Below are positions 6,796-14,324 of a DNA stretch of 15,327 nucleotides, one piece after another. Both the position numbers and the translations under genes were made by a program. The notes under the pieces are model-generated. The model ran no database searches and was not told where the DNA came from. It saw only the letters and a program-made list of their open reading frames with translations. The stretch lies in NCBI GenBank assembly GCA_963550755.1, contig CAUVDV010000047.1, positions 1-15,327 of the forward strand. Reading direction: 5' to 3'. This stretch comes from W11650 sp963550755. GTDB lineage: Bacteria > Bacillota > Clostridia > Lachnospirales > Vallitaleaceae. Numbering within the stretch: the first letter of the stretch is position 1; the number at the start of each line of letters is the position of its first letter.

Positions 6796-9700
6796 ATGAA
6801 ACAAAAATGGAATAAGATAGTAGCGCTGTGTCTGGTCTTTGTTTTGCTGGCCGGGCAATTAGTAAGTGCGGCTGCCTATTCGGCTAACCGCAGCACGTTT
6901 TTTGACGGCCGAAATCCAACTAAGACGCAAAATACCAATAATGAACTTATTATTAAATACGCTGACAATAATTACCGCCGAGATGGCTTAATTGGCTTTT
7001 CTCTGCCGCAGGAGGATTATTCGGATGTAACCAAAGCAACCTTGCGCCTTTTTTTGACGCATGTTTCTCAGGTGAAAGCGCCTCATACCGTCACCGAGGC
7101 GGCGATTCAGGTCTTTGGCTTTGACTCGGCGTGGGACGCGGCGGCGGTCAACTGGGATAACAAACCGGATTTCAGCGGCGAAACCAAGATCGGCGATGCC
7201 GGCCTGCCGGAACAGGTAAACGAATGGCTGGAATTAGACATCACCGATTATTTTAAAAACAAGATTGTCCATAGTCAGGATTTATCCTTTCACTTGGTCG
7301 GCGATATGGCTACGGGGGCGTATATGAAGATCGCCAGCGCCAATCACAGCAGTCACCCGCAGCTGATTTTGGAAAAACTGTCAACTCCGCCCGCGACCGG
7401 CGATCCGCAGCCCGATGTTGATGTTAATAATGTTGACAGGAAAATAACGATGCAGGATCAAGATACCATGTTAAACAGTCTTTATGTAAATCAAAAACAG
7501 CCGGATAAAAACCGGGACAAAACCGATACATTGCTCATCGGCCGGGAGTATTCGGCTTATCTTTACACCGACAGCGTTAAAGTAAACGCGCCGGACAGCG
7601 CCTTTCTCCGCTTTTATGTGAAAGAGGATTATAAGGATGCGCCGATTCCAGTTGAAATCCGCGGCTTAAAGGACGGCGCGGCTGTTGATGATCATACGAC
7701 CTATCAGCACCCGGCCGAAACCGAAGCCGATGTTCTTTATGAATTAAATATCACCAATCAAGGCTGGTATACGGTTGATGTGACCGATTATGTTAAAAGC
7801 CATTCGACCTACGGCTTTTATTTAAAAGCCAAACAGGACAATCAGCCGGTGGTTAAGATCGCTTCTTATCACAGTGAAAAAACGCCGGTGCTGTATACGG
7901 CGGCCGGCGAGGACGAGTTTGACCGGCTGCGGCAAAAGTTTGCCATTCAAAAAACCATGTATGATTTGAACGATCCGCAAATTCAGGCGATGATTAAACG
8001 GATTGACGACCGGGCGGACGAATATTTGGCGAAGGTTGACAATACGCCGAACCGGACAGCGGTATTTACGAACTATCCTTTAGAGAAGGGTCAAAACGGG
8101 AAACCGATCAAGCCGGCCGATGCTACCAATAATATGCGTAATTCCTATGTTTGGCTAAATACCTTGCTTAGGGCTTATCATACCTACGGCGGCAAGTATG
8201 AAAACAATGCGCAGCTGTATCAAACGATTAAAGACGGCTTAGAACTTCTTTACAAAGTGCGCTACAACCCCTTTGCCCGCGAAAACGGCAACTGGTGGCA
8301 GTGGGAGATCGGTGTGCCCAAAGGCTTGGGCGAAATGATCGCCACCATGTATAACGACCTGACACCCGAGGTGCGGATGGATTACTTAAACGCCATTTTC
8401 CGCTTCCAGCCGAATCCGGAAAAATCGTATTATAACCGCAATTCGGAAAATTCTTCGGAAGCAAAGCCAATGCAAATCAGCGTTGGCGCCAATCGGGTTG
8501 ATACCTGTATCGGCGATTTGCTCTTAGGCATCAACGCCAAAAATCCTGATTTAATTCAGCATTCCGTCGAAGCGCTGCATGACGTGTATCAATACGTTGA
8601 CCATGGCGATGGCTTTTACCGCGACGGCAGTTTTGTTCAGCATGAAAATATTGCCTATACGACGGCTTACGGCATGGTTTTAATCAGCGGCTTAACGGAT
8701 TTAAACGGGAAACTGAAAAACAGCCGCTGGCAGATCACCGACCCGGATTATCAAAATGTTTATGCTTGGTTAGAAAATTCCTTTATTCCCATGGTTTATG
8801 ACGGACAGGCATTTCCGGTGACCGCCGGCCGCAGCTTATCCCGGCAGCTAAATAAAACGGAAACAGGCAGCAATTACGACGACGGCTATAAAATTGCCCG
8901 AATGCTGTATGCGGCAGCCGAGGACGCGCCGGAAGGCAAAGCGGAAAAATGGCGGTCATTAGCTAAGCGCTATATGGAAAAAAACAGCTTTTACGATGTC
9001 AGGGCCAATGCTGCGAGTCCCTCCATGCTCAAAGAATATGAAGATTTGCAGCAAAACGCGGCCATGGCCGGGCCTTATATCGGCAGCCATGTGTTTGCCA
9101 ATATGGACAGAGTGATCCATCACCGGGAAAAGTACGCGGCGGCGTTAGCCATGTATTCATTCAGGATTCAAAACTTTGAAATGATGAACGGCGAAAACTT
9201 AAAAGGCTGGAATCAGGGCAACGGCGCGCTCTACTTATTAAATGCCGACTGCGGGCAGTATGACGATGGCTATTGGCCGACGGTTAATCCGCTCCGGCCG
9301 GCCGGCGCGACCATTGACATAGTAACGCGGCTGTCGCAGGATTATAAAGAAGAGTTTACCATGCACAGCGACTTTGTCGGCGGTGTTTCCTTAGACGGAC
9401 TGTACAGTGCGGCGGCTATGGATTTGGCCGAGCCGGTGCGCCGCAAACCAACTGTTTATCAGACGACGCTCAAAGCTAAAAAATCATGGTTTTTCTTTGA
9501 CGATGAAATCATCGCGCTGGGCAGCGGCATTACTTCCGGTGACGACCGCCAGATTGAAACGATTGTTGAAAACCGCATGATTCGCAGCGACGGCAGCAAT
9601 CAAGTGCTGATTAACGGCCAGCCGGTTTTAGATACTTATCCGGCAGCTCAAGAAGAGTTTGACAATGTTTCTTGGGCTTATTTGGAGGGCAATACTTCGC

Positions 9701-10980
9701 CGGAAGCCGCGATTGGTTATTTTTTCCCGCAGCCTGCCAATTTAAGCGCTATGAAGCAAAAGCGAACCGGTTCCTGGTCGCAGATCAATACCAAAGGCAG
9801 CACTGATGTGATGGAGCGCGGCTATTTCACCTTGTGGCAGGCTCATGGCAAAAAGCCGGTAAACGATACATACAGCTACGCGCTGCTGCCGAGCAAAACA
9901 GCGGATGAAGTCAAAGCTTACGCCGCTGCGCCGCAGTATGAGGTGCTGGCCAACACCCCGGAAGTACAGGCCGTTTATGAAAAAAGCTTAGGCATTGTCG
10001 CGGCCAATGTTTTTGCGGTCGGCGGTGCGGATTTACCAAAGCTAAGCGTAAATCAGCCCTGCTCTTTGATGATTGGGCAAAAAGACGGGCAGCTGTCGGT
10101 AGCGGTGTCCGACCCGACCATGAAGCTGACCGCGCCGGTACAGGTAACGCTGGATAACGAGCAGGAATTTATCATCAAAGACCACAGCCGCAATGTTAAG
10201 GTTTTACAGACCAAACCGCTGAAGCTGGAAATCTCATTAGCCGGCGCCAAGGGGCAGGCCGCGGTTCTGCATGGCGAAATCAATCGTACCCCGGCGACTC
10301 CTTATTCGCCGCAGACATCCAGCCAGGCCGAAAAAATGCCAAATCAGGCGCAGGATAAAGAACAAACCATTGGCCAGGAACAAATCCCAATGGACGGCCT
10401 TAGCAAAGTACCGCAGCCGGAGCGCAAAGAAATAGCTGACCGCTTAAGCGATATTAAAACGCACTGGGCAGGCGAAGCCATTCGCGAATTGGTGATGCGG
10501 GGGATTTTGAACGGTTATGCCGATCAGACTTTCCGGCCGGACGCATCGGTCAGCCGGGCGGAAACGGCGCAGGTTTTATCTAATTTGCTGGATCATGCGG
10601 TGGAAATAGCGCAGCCGCAGGCACAGGCCGACGGCCAGCCATGGTATTATGCGGCTGTCGAGCGGGTAAAAAGGATCGGCCTTATGCAGGGCGCAGAAGA
10701 CGGCAGCTTTTATCCAGATAAATCTATCAGCCGGCAGGATTTCTTTACTGTCCTTGGCCGCTATGGTAACTGGCAGGTAAGCGGCGCGGAAGCGGATGAG
10801 ATATTAAAAGCATTTGCCGACAGCAGCAAGGCGGCAGATTATGCCAAGCCGTATCTGGCGCAGCTGATCAAAATGGGTTTCATCAAAGGCGAAGGCGATA
10901 TGCTTTGGCCGGAGCGGCCGGTCACCCGGGCGGAACTGGCGGCAATGCTCAGCCGGATTTTGCAGATAAAGAGTAAGTAG
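6796..10980 (+). CDS. Secreted, S-layer-anchored PL8 lyase (hyaluronate/chondroitin-AC type) with DNRLRE modules
   Basis: Extracellular lyase, 1394 residues, predicted to depolymerise hyaluronan or chondroitin at the cell surface by beta-elimination. Order: Sec signal peptide (1 to about 26, cleavage near VSAAA); DNRLRE/CBM96-like module (about 28-195, with SAWDAAAVNWDNKP); a diverged second copy (about 216-369); PL8 alpha/alpha toroid (about 370-764); central beta-sandwich (about 765-1030, with MNGENLKGW at 797 and WFFFDDE at 898); C-terminal beta domain; a Q/P/E-rich linker (about 1165-1215); and three SLH modules (about 1217-1266, 1281-1328, 1340-1394). Catalytic residues N566 (GANRVD), H616, Y625, R679 and R683 have the same spacing as N349, H399, Y408, R462 and R466 of pneumococcal hyaluronate lyase; the aromatic patch W500-W501 is present. 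SLH modules bind secondary cell-wall polymer; the second has SRQD instead of the usual TRAE-like motif. The start has GAGGG plus AAGGAG upstream. A terminator follows. Confidence 0.95.
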   Translation: MKQKWNKIVALCLVFVLLAGQLVSAAAYSANRSTFFDGRNPTKTQNTNNELIIKYADNNYRRDGLIGFSLPQEDYSDVTKATLRLFLTHVSQVKAPHTVTEAAIQVFGFDSAWDAAAVNWDNKPDFSGETKIGDAGLPEQVNEWLELDITDYFKNKIVHSQDLSFHLVGDMATGAYMKIASANHSSHPQLILEKLSTPPATGDPQPDVDVNNVDRKITMQDQDTMLNSLYVNQKQPDKNRDKTDTLLIGREYSAYLYTDSVKVNAPDSAFLRFYVKEDYKDAPIPVEIRGLKDGAAVDDHTTYQHPAETEADVLYELNITNQGWYTVDVTDYVKSHSTYGFYLKAKQDNQPVVKIASYHSEKTPVLYTAAGEDEFDRLRQKFAIQKTMYDLNDPQIQAMIKRIDDRADEYLAKVDNTPNRTAVFTNYPLEKGQNGKPIKPADATNNMRNSYVWLNTLLRAYHTYGGKYENNAQLYQTIKDGLELLYKVRYNPFARENGNWWQWEIGVPKGLGEMIATMYNDLTPEVRMDYLNAIFRFQPNPEKSYYNRNSENSSEAKPMQISVGANRVDTCIGDLLLGINAKNPDLIQHSVEALHDVYQYVDHGDGFYRDGSFVQHENIAYTTAYGMVLISGLTDLNGKLKNSRWQITDPDYQNVYAWLENSFIPMVYDGQAFPVTAGRSLSRQLNKTETGSNYDDGYKIARMLYAAAEDAPEGKAEKWRSLAKRYMEKNSFYDVRANAASPSMLKEYEDLQQNAAMAGPYIGSHVFANMDRVIHHREKYAAALAMYSFRIQNFEMMNGENLKGWNQGNGALYLLNADCGQYDDGYWPTVNPLRPAGATIDIVTRLSQDYKEEFTMHSDFVGGVSLDGLYSAAAMDLAEPVRRKPTVYQTTLKAKKSWFFFDDEIIALGSGITSGDDRQIETIVENRMIRSDGSNQVLINGQPVLDTYPAAQEEFDNVSWAYLEGNTSPEAAIGYFFPQPANLSAMKQKRTGSWSQINTKGSTDVMERGYFTLWQAHGKKPVNDTYSYALLPSKTADEVKAYAAAPQYEVLANTPEVQAVYEKSLGIVAANVFAVGGADLPKLSVNQPCSLMIGQKDGQLSVAVSDPTMKLTAPVQVTLDNEQEFIIKDHSRNVKVLQTKPLKLEISLAGAKGQAAVLHGEINRTPATPYSPQTSSQAEKMPNQAQDKEQTIGQEQIPMDGLSKVPQPERKEIADRLSDIKTHWAGEAIRELVMRGILNGYADQTFRPDASVSRAETAQVLSNLLDHAVEIAQPQAQADGQPWYYAAVERVKRIGLMQGAEDGSFYPDKSISRQDFFTVLGRYGNWQVSGAEADEILKAFADSSKAADYAKPYLAQLIKMGFIKGEGDMLWPERPVTRAELAAMLSRILQIKSK

Positions 10981-11083
10981 GCTGTATTTGCTGGTCGAGC
11001 TTTGCCTGCAATTTTAAATAATAAGGGCAATGCCGTCAAAGGCAGAAGCAATCAAGAAACCGTTAAAAATGACTACATATCCT

Positions 11084-11129
11084 AAAAACCGTTCTTTTCA
11101 GAGAAAATTACTGACAAGGGCGGTTTTTT
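11084..11129 (+). terminator. Rho-independent terminator ending the glycan locus
   Basis: AAAACCGTTCTT (about 11085-11096) pairs with AAGGGCGGTTTT (11116-11127) in a 12-bp stem with two G-U wobbles, followed by T residues to 11129. The loop can form a small inner TCAG/CTGA stem. Position, about 100 bases after the SLH-lyase stop, fits an operon end. Confidence 0.75.
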
Positions 11130-11224
11130 AATATAACTTCTATATTTCATTTTTTCTTTTTTTAAAAATATATATTGTTTTGCTAATACTATATATCGTT
11201 TTAATATTAATTTTCTAAAAAATA

Positions 11225-11253
11225 TTGTCGCTTTAAAAGATATGTGATACAAT
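11225..11253 (+). promoter_or_regulatory. Extended -10 sigma-A-type promoter
   Basis: -35 TTGTCG (11225-11230), a 17-base spacer, and -10 TACAAT (11248-11253) preceded by TG at 11245-11246, giving an extended -10 element. It lies in strongly AT-rich DNA just after the terminator of the lyase locus. Transcription would start near 11260 and run through the interrupted short frame to the stalk-domain-like gene. Confidence 0.65.
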
Positions 11254-11272
11254 AAAAATATCTAAAAGAGAG

Positions 11273-11473
11273 ATGGCAGAAATAAAAGCAGTACAAGATT
11301 TATCAAAGAACTGACTTATCGGCGGAAACGCTGATTATAGTTTAGATTATAATTCTACGCCAACGCCAATGCTTAAGCGAGAAGATACTGGAAATATGCC
11401 TTCGTGGAGTCAGTTGAAATATGGACTTTTGACTTCTGGGACGAATAATGCTTTCAGCATAGATTGCAGATGA
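11273..11473 (+). pseudogene. Short reading frame interrupted by an in-frame TGA (gene remnant or leader)
   Basis: Starting 20 bases after the -10 box, ATG at 11273 opens MAEIKAVQDLSKN and stops at TGA 11312-11314. The same frame stays open for 52 more codons (beginning LIGGNADYSLDYNSTPTP, ending NNAFSIDCR) to TGA at 11471-11473. With the TGA read as an amino acid it would be a 66-residue protein of ordinary composition. Three bases after the TGA a 7-bp hairpin (11318-11324 with 11329-11335) is capped by a GAAA tetraloop. No good Shine-Dalgarno spacing precedes the ATG (a purine run abuts it). I do not recognise the product. Options: decayed small gene, a 13-residue leader peptide, or, least likely, UGA recoding. 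Confidence 0.35.
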
Positions 11474-11538
11474 TTTGTAAAAAGTAAATATTTATTTTTG
11501 GCCATCTTTCTTTTAAAAGGATATTTTAAATTTGTTGA

Positions 11539-11545
11539 AAAGGGG
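11539..11545 (+). promoter_or_regulatory. Ribosome binding site that fixes the start of the stalk-domain-like gene
   Basis: AAAGGGG lies 6 bases before ATG 11552, which opens directly into a signal peptide. This makes the TTG at 11498 an unlikely start. Confidence 0.7.
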
Positions 11546-11551
11546 AAAAAA

Positions 11552-12493
11552 ATGAATAAATTAAAGAAAATAATTATTTTTACATTGATTTTTCAGCTGA
11601 TTATAACTGCAAGTCTTCTGCCGGCGCAGGCGGCGCAGAAAAACAAGGTAGCCGCCGATATTGCGGCGATGGCGATAAGCATAAATTATGAAGATTATAA
11701 CGGCCGTGGTGGGGAGTGGGATGTATCTCATGGTAATCATAGAAACGATATGTTTTTATGCGAATATCCGCTGATAGTATATCAAGGCATTACTTATATC
11801 CCACTTACATATGATAACTGTGTTTTGTTAGGCTTAAATCTGGAATGGAAAGACGGTCAGATTTTCCTGTCAAAATCAACCCCGGAAAAACCGGCAATGT
11901 ATTTAAAAGATCAGTCGCATACAAGAAGAGGTAAAAAAACAATAGAGATGGCATTTTTGCCATATCCCTTGAATCTATGCGGCGCGGAATACAGCGATTT
12001 GGAATATCCGGCTCTTTTTTATAAAAATATAGCATATCTTCCCTTGACATGGAAGGTTGCACATGAGATCATGCAGTGGGATTATCGTGTTGGCGAAAAG
12101 GGAATCGAACTCTACACTGACAGCTATTACTATTATTCGGAGGGTGATTCCGATTTTAAAATCAACAAAAAGAGAGATTTAGCCGCTTCCGTATCGGAGG
12201 GGAAAACTTACTATAAAAAAGGCGATACCAAAATAATTGCTATTACAGAGTTTTACAATAGGCTTGGACCTTCTAAGGGTAATATGGCAATTTTCAAGGG
12301 AGAAAAGAAAACGACCATTCCGGGCTACACCGGACACGGTCAGAAGCAGGGGCCTTTATTTACGGTTGACGGCGAGGATATCTATACCGCTCATATTGAT
12401 ATTGAGCGTTATAGATATGGCTACTGCAAAATAAAAATAGATACCGGCGAAATAACGTATTTAGGTGGAGATAATTTATATTATGAAGAATGA
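11552..12493 (+). CDS. Secreted hypothetical protein with two stalk-domain-like (copper amine oxidase N-type) repeats
   Basis: 313-residue exported protein of unknown function. It begins with a classical signal peptide (MNKLKK, hydrophobic core, likely cleavage after residue AQA at about 27-29). Two related blocks follow about 80 residues apart: YPLIVYQGITYIPLT from residue 72 and YPALFYKNIAYLPLT from residue 152, each followed by a W-containing beta segment (LEWKDGQIFLS; MQWDYRVGEKGIELY). This is the pattern of stalk domains found in many Bacillota surface proteins, where they mediate protein contacts rather than copper chemistry. The C-terminal 100 residues are beta-rich and tyrosine-rich (SYYYYSE, ERYRYGYCKIKIDTGE). 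No lipobox, SLH or LPXTG anchor is visible, so it is either released or held non-covalently. It has its own promoter and terminator and is more AT-rich than the lyase genes. Confidence 0.75.
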   Translation: MNKLKKIIIFTLIFQLIITASLLPAQAAQKNKVAADIAAMAISINYEDYNGRGGEWDVSHGNHRNDMFLCEYPLIVYQGITYIPLTYDNCVLLGLNLEWKDGQIFLSKSTPEKPAMYLKDQSHTRRGKKTIEMAFLPYPLNLCGAEYSDLEYPALFYKNIAYLPLTWKVAHEIMQWDYRVGEKGIELYTDSYYYYSEGDSDFKINKKRDLAASVSEGKTYYKKGDTKIIAITEFYNRLGPSKGNMAIFKGEKKTTIPGYTGHGQKQGPLFTVDGEDIYTAHIDIERYRYGYCKIKIDTGEITYLGGDNLYYEE

Positions 12494-12512
12494 TAAAGAG
12501 GATTAAGAGAAC

Positions 12513-12558
12513 TATCCAAGCGGAGACAGCCAGAAAAGGCTTCTGCTTGGATATTTTT
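12513..12558 (+). terminator. Rho-independent terminator after the stalk-domain-like gene
   Basis: TATCCAAGC (12513-12521) pairs perfectly with GCTTGGATA (12545-12553), with an inner AGCC/GGCT stem around an AGAAAA loop, followed by five T residues (12554-12558). It starts 20 bases after the stop codon. Confidence 0.85.
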
Positions 12559-12607
12559 ATGGATCAAACAGCTTATGTTGGCCAATATATTTTATCTTTT
12601 TTTAAAC

Positions 12608-12636
12608 TTGTTTCTTGGCTCATTCAGTGGTAAGAT
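12608..12636 (+). promoter_or_regulatory. Possible promoter for the MATE transporter gene
   Basis: TTGTTT (12608-12613), a 17-base spacer and TAAGAT (12631-12636) preceded by TG at 12628-12629 form a weak extended -10 promoter between the upstream terminator and the chosen MATE start. Hexamers are only partial matches. Confidence 0.35.
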
Positions 12637-12659
12637 AAGAAAAAACAAGGCAAAGCGAT

Positions 12660-12665
12660 GGGGGA
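12660..12665 (+). promoter_or_regulatory. Ribosome binding site supporting the internal MATE start
   Basis: GGGGGA lies 5 bases before ATG 12671. The earlier in-frame ATG at 12575 has no purine-rich site and would sit upstream of the candidate promoter. Confidence 0.5.
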
Positions 12666-12670
12666 TGCAA

Positions 12671-14065
12671 ATGGCGATCGATACAAAGCAAAACAGGGAA
12701 CAAGAAATAGATATGCTAAATGGGCCGCTGGCAGGGAAAATCTTACGATTTTCCCTGCCTTTAATGCTGTCCGGAATTTTGCAGCTTTTATTTAATGCCG
12801 CCGATGTCATGGTGGTGGGAAAATGGGCGGGGCGGCTGGCTTTGGCGGCGGTTGGCTCAAACGGCGCGCTGGTTAATTTGCTGACCAATGTTTTTATGGG
12901 GCTGTCAGTCGGTGCCAGTGTGCAGGTGTCAACCAATTACGGCGCCGGCCGGCAGGAGGATGTCAGCAAAATCGTCCATACTTCGGTGCTGCTGAGCATT
13001 ATTTCCGGAGTCCTTTTGATGCTGATTGGCCTGATTTTCGCCAATCCCTTACTGGAAATGATGGGTACGCCGGAGGATGTTATTGCGTTTTCGGCTCTTT
13101 ATCTGCGCATTTATTTTCTGGGGATGCCGGCCATGCTGCTGTATAACTTCGGCGGCGCGATCCTGCGGGCGGTCGGTGATACCAAGCGGCCGCTTTACTA
13201 TCTGTCAGTCGCCGGCGTAGTCAATGTGGTGCTTAATATTATATTTGTAGTCGGTTTTCATATGAGCGTGGCGGGTGTGGCTTTGGCGACGACCATTTCG
13301 CAGTGTATTTCCTGCTATCTGTTGGTTCGCCGTTTGCTGACGGTTGACAGCTGTATTCGTTTATATGCAAAAAAGCTGGCTATCCATCAGGATAAGCTGT
13401 TAAAAATCATTAAAATCGGCCTGCCCGCGGGCCTTCAGGGTGTTGTTTTTTCGGTGTCCAATGTTTTGATTCAGTCGTCGGTCAATTCCTTTGGTTCCGT
13501 GGTCATGGGCGGGAGCACGATTTCCTCCAATGTCGAGGGCTTTGTCTACGTGTCGATGAATGCATTTTCCCAAGCAACGGTTACCTTTACCAGCCAAAAC
13601 TTAGGGGCGGGTAAATATTCTAGGCTCAACCGTATTCTGATTAACAGTATGATTTTGATTTTCATTATCGGCGTGGTGCTGGGCAATGGCATTATCTTTT
13701 TTGGCCGGACATTTTTAGGTTTCTTTTCCCCGGATCCGGAAGTCATCGGTTACGGTATGCGCCGAATGGTTATTGTGTTAAGCGCTTATTTCTTATGTGG
13801 CATGATGGAAGCCGTTGTCGGTTCTCTGCGGGGGCTGGGTTATTCGGTCATGCCGATGATCGTTTCGGCGATTGGCGCCTGCGGCCTGCGGATTTTGTGG
13901 ATTTTTACGTTTTTTGCCTGGGAAGGCAGTCTGGAAAGTTTATTTTTGGCCTATCCGATTTCCTGGGGAGCAACGCTGGCAGTGCATTTGATTTGTTTCT
14001 GGGTCGTGCGTAAGAAGTTCCCGCAAGAAGATGTGATGAAAGCAAGGCCGGCGGCCGCGCATTAA
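12671..14065 (+). CDS. MATE-family multidrug/toxin efflux transporter
   Basis: Polytopic inner-membrane exporter driven by a sodium or proton gradient. From the chosen start it has 464 residues, the family norm of about 450. The N-terminal block MLNGPLAGKILRFSLPLMLS and the following LLFNAADVMVVGKWAG are the hallmark first-helix region of NorM/DinF-like MATE proteins, followed by the conserved VQVSTNYGAG. About twelve hydrophobic segments are visible in two pseudo-symmetric halves; the second half carries FTSQNLGAGKYSRLN, equivalent to the first-half NYGAGRQEDVS. The polar tail is short. Starts at 12665 or 12575 are also in frame; 12671 is preferred for its GGGGGA site and because the extra residues resemble no MATE. 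The substrate cannot be predicted. It has its own upstream terminator, so it is separate from the previous gene. Confidence 0.92.
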   Translation: MAIDTKQNREQEIDMLNGPLAGKILRFSLPLMLSGILQLLFNAADVMVVGKWAGRLALAAVGSNGALVNLLTNVFMGLSVGASVQVSTNYGAGRQEDVSKIVHTSVLLSIISGVLLMLIGLIFANPLLEMMGTPEDVIAFSALYLRIYFLGMPAMLLYNFGGAILRAVGDTKRPLYYLSVAGVVNVVLNIIFVVGFHMSVAGVALATTISQCISCYLLVRRLLTVDSCIRLYAKKLAIHQDKLLKIIKIGLPAGLQGVVFSVSNVLIQSSVNSFGSVVMGGSTISSNVEGFVYVSMNAFSQATVTFTSQNLGAGKYSRLNRILINSMILIFIIGVVLGNGIIFFGRTFLGFFSPDPEVIGYGMRRMVIVLSAYFLCGMMEAVVGSLRGLGYSVMPMIVSAIGACGLRILWIFTFFAWEGSLESLFLAYPISWGATLAVHLICFWVVRKKFPQEDVMKARPAAAH

Positions 14066-14157
14066 CTTTGCGGTGCGGGTCGGCATTTATTTTGTATGGT
14101 TTGCAGACTGCGCAGCGCCTTGATTTTTCGGCTGCATCTGATTTTGGCGGTCCGATA

Positions 14158-14303
14158 ATGGAAAGTAAGCTAAAGATGAAATTAAGGGAATTATTGAAGA
14201 TAACGCGCAAATGAGCGCGATAGATGAAAGACCAAGCAAACGAGTTGCGGTAAAGGATAATCTACGGGATGCGAAAGTTTTTCTTATTACCCAAAAAGTT
14301 TAA
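14158..14303 (+). pseudogene. Possible frameshifted small gene remnant
   Basis: In the 259-base gap between MATE and hydrolase genes, one frame starts at ATG 14158 (MESKLKMKLRELLKITRK, stop 14212-14214) and another runs from just after a TAA at 14166-14168 through AKDEIKGIIEDNAQ and an ATG at 14211 to TAA 14301-14303, ending NLRDAKVFLITQKV. The second frame has a protein-like charge pattern. One added base near 14168 would join them into a 48-residue protein. No strong ribosome binding site precedes 14158. A CGCGC/GCGCG hairpin lies at 14204-14219. The product is not recognised, and chance open frames remain possible. Confidence 0.3.
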
Positions 14304-14324
14304 TTTTTAACAAAGGAGAAAACG

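Larger units (their letters stand above)
10981..11551. other. 571-base stretch without an intact gene
   Basis: It holds the tail of the lyase transcript, a terminator at 11084-11129, a very AT-rich block (about 11130-11224, with T-rich and TATATA runs), a promoter at 11225-11253, and an interrupted short reading frame at 11273-11473 forming a roughly 290-base leader before the stalk-domain-like gene. I searched for a recognisable riboswitch core and saw none. Confidence 0.6.

Noticed and set aside
11312..11335. Selenocysteine insertion site at the in-frame TGA
   Set aside because: The hairpin loop is only about 11 bases from the TGA, the stem is short, and no redox-active family is recognised; kept only as a least-likely option.
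11498..11551. TTG start of the stalk-domain-like gene
   Set aside because: No ribosome binding site; ATG 11552 has AAAGGGG and begins a clean signal peptide.
11254..11551. Riboswitch in the leader of the stalk-domain-like gene
   Set aside because: I looked for cyclic-di-GMP and other common aptamer cores and found no conserved set of motifs; only isolated short stems are present.
12575..12670. Longer MATE protein from ATG 12575
   Set aside because: No ribosome binding site, the extension is unlike MATE proteins, and it begins upstream of the candidate promoter.
12592..12936. Minus-strand 114-codon frame over the MATE N-terminus
   Set aside because: It is the complement of a clearly conserved transporter region; its sequence is low-confidence antisense translation.
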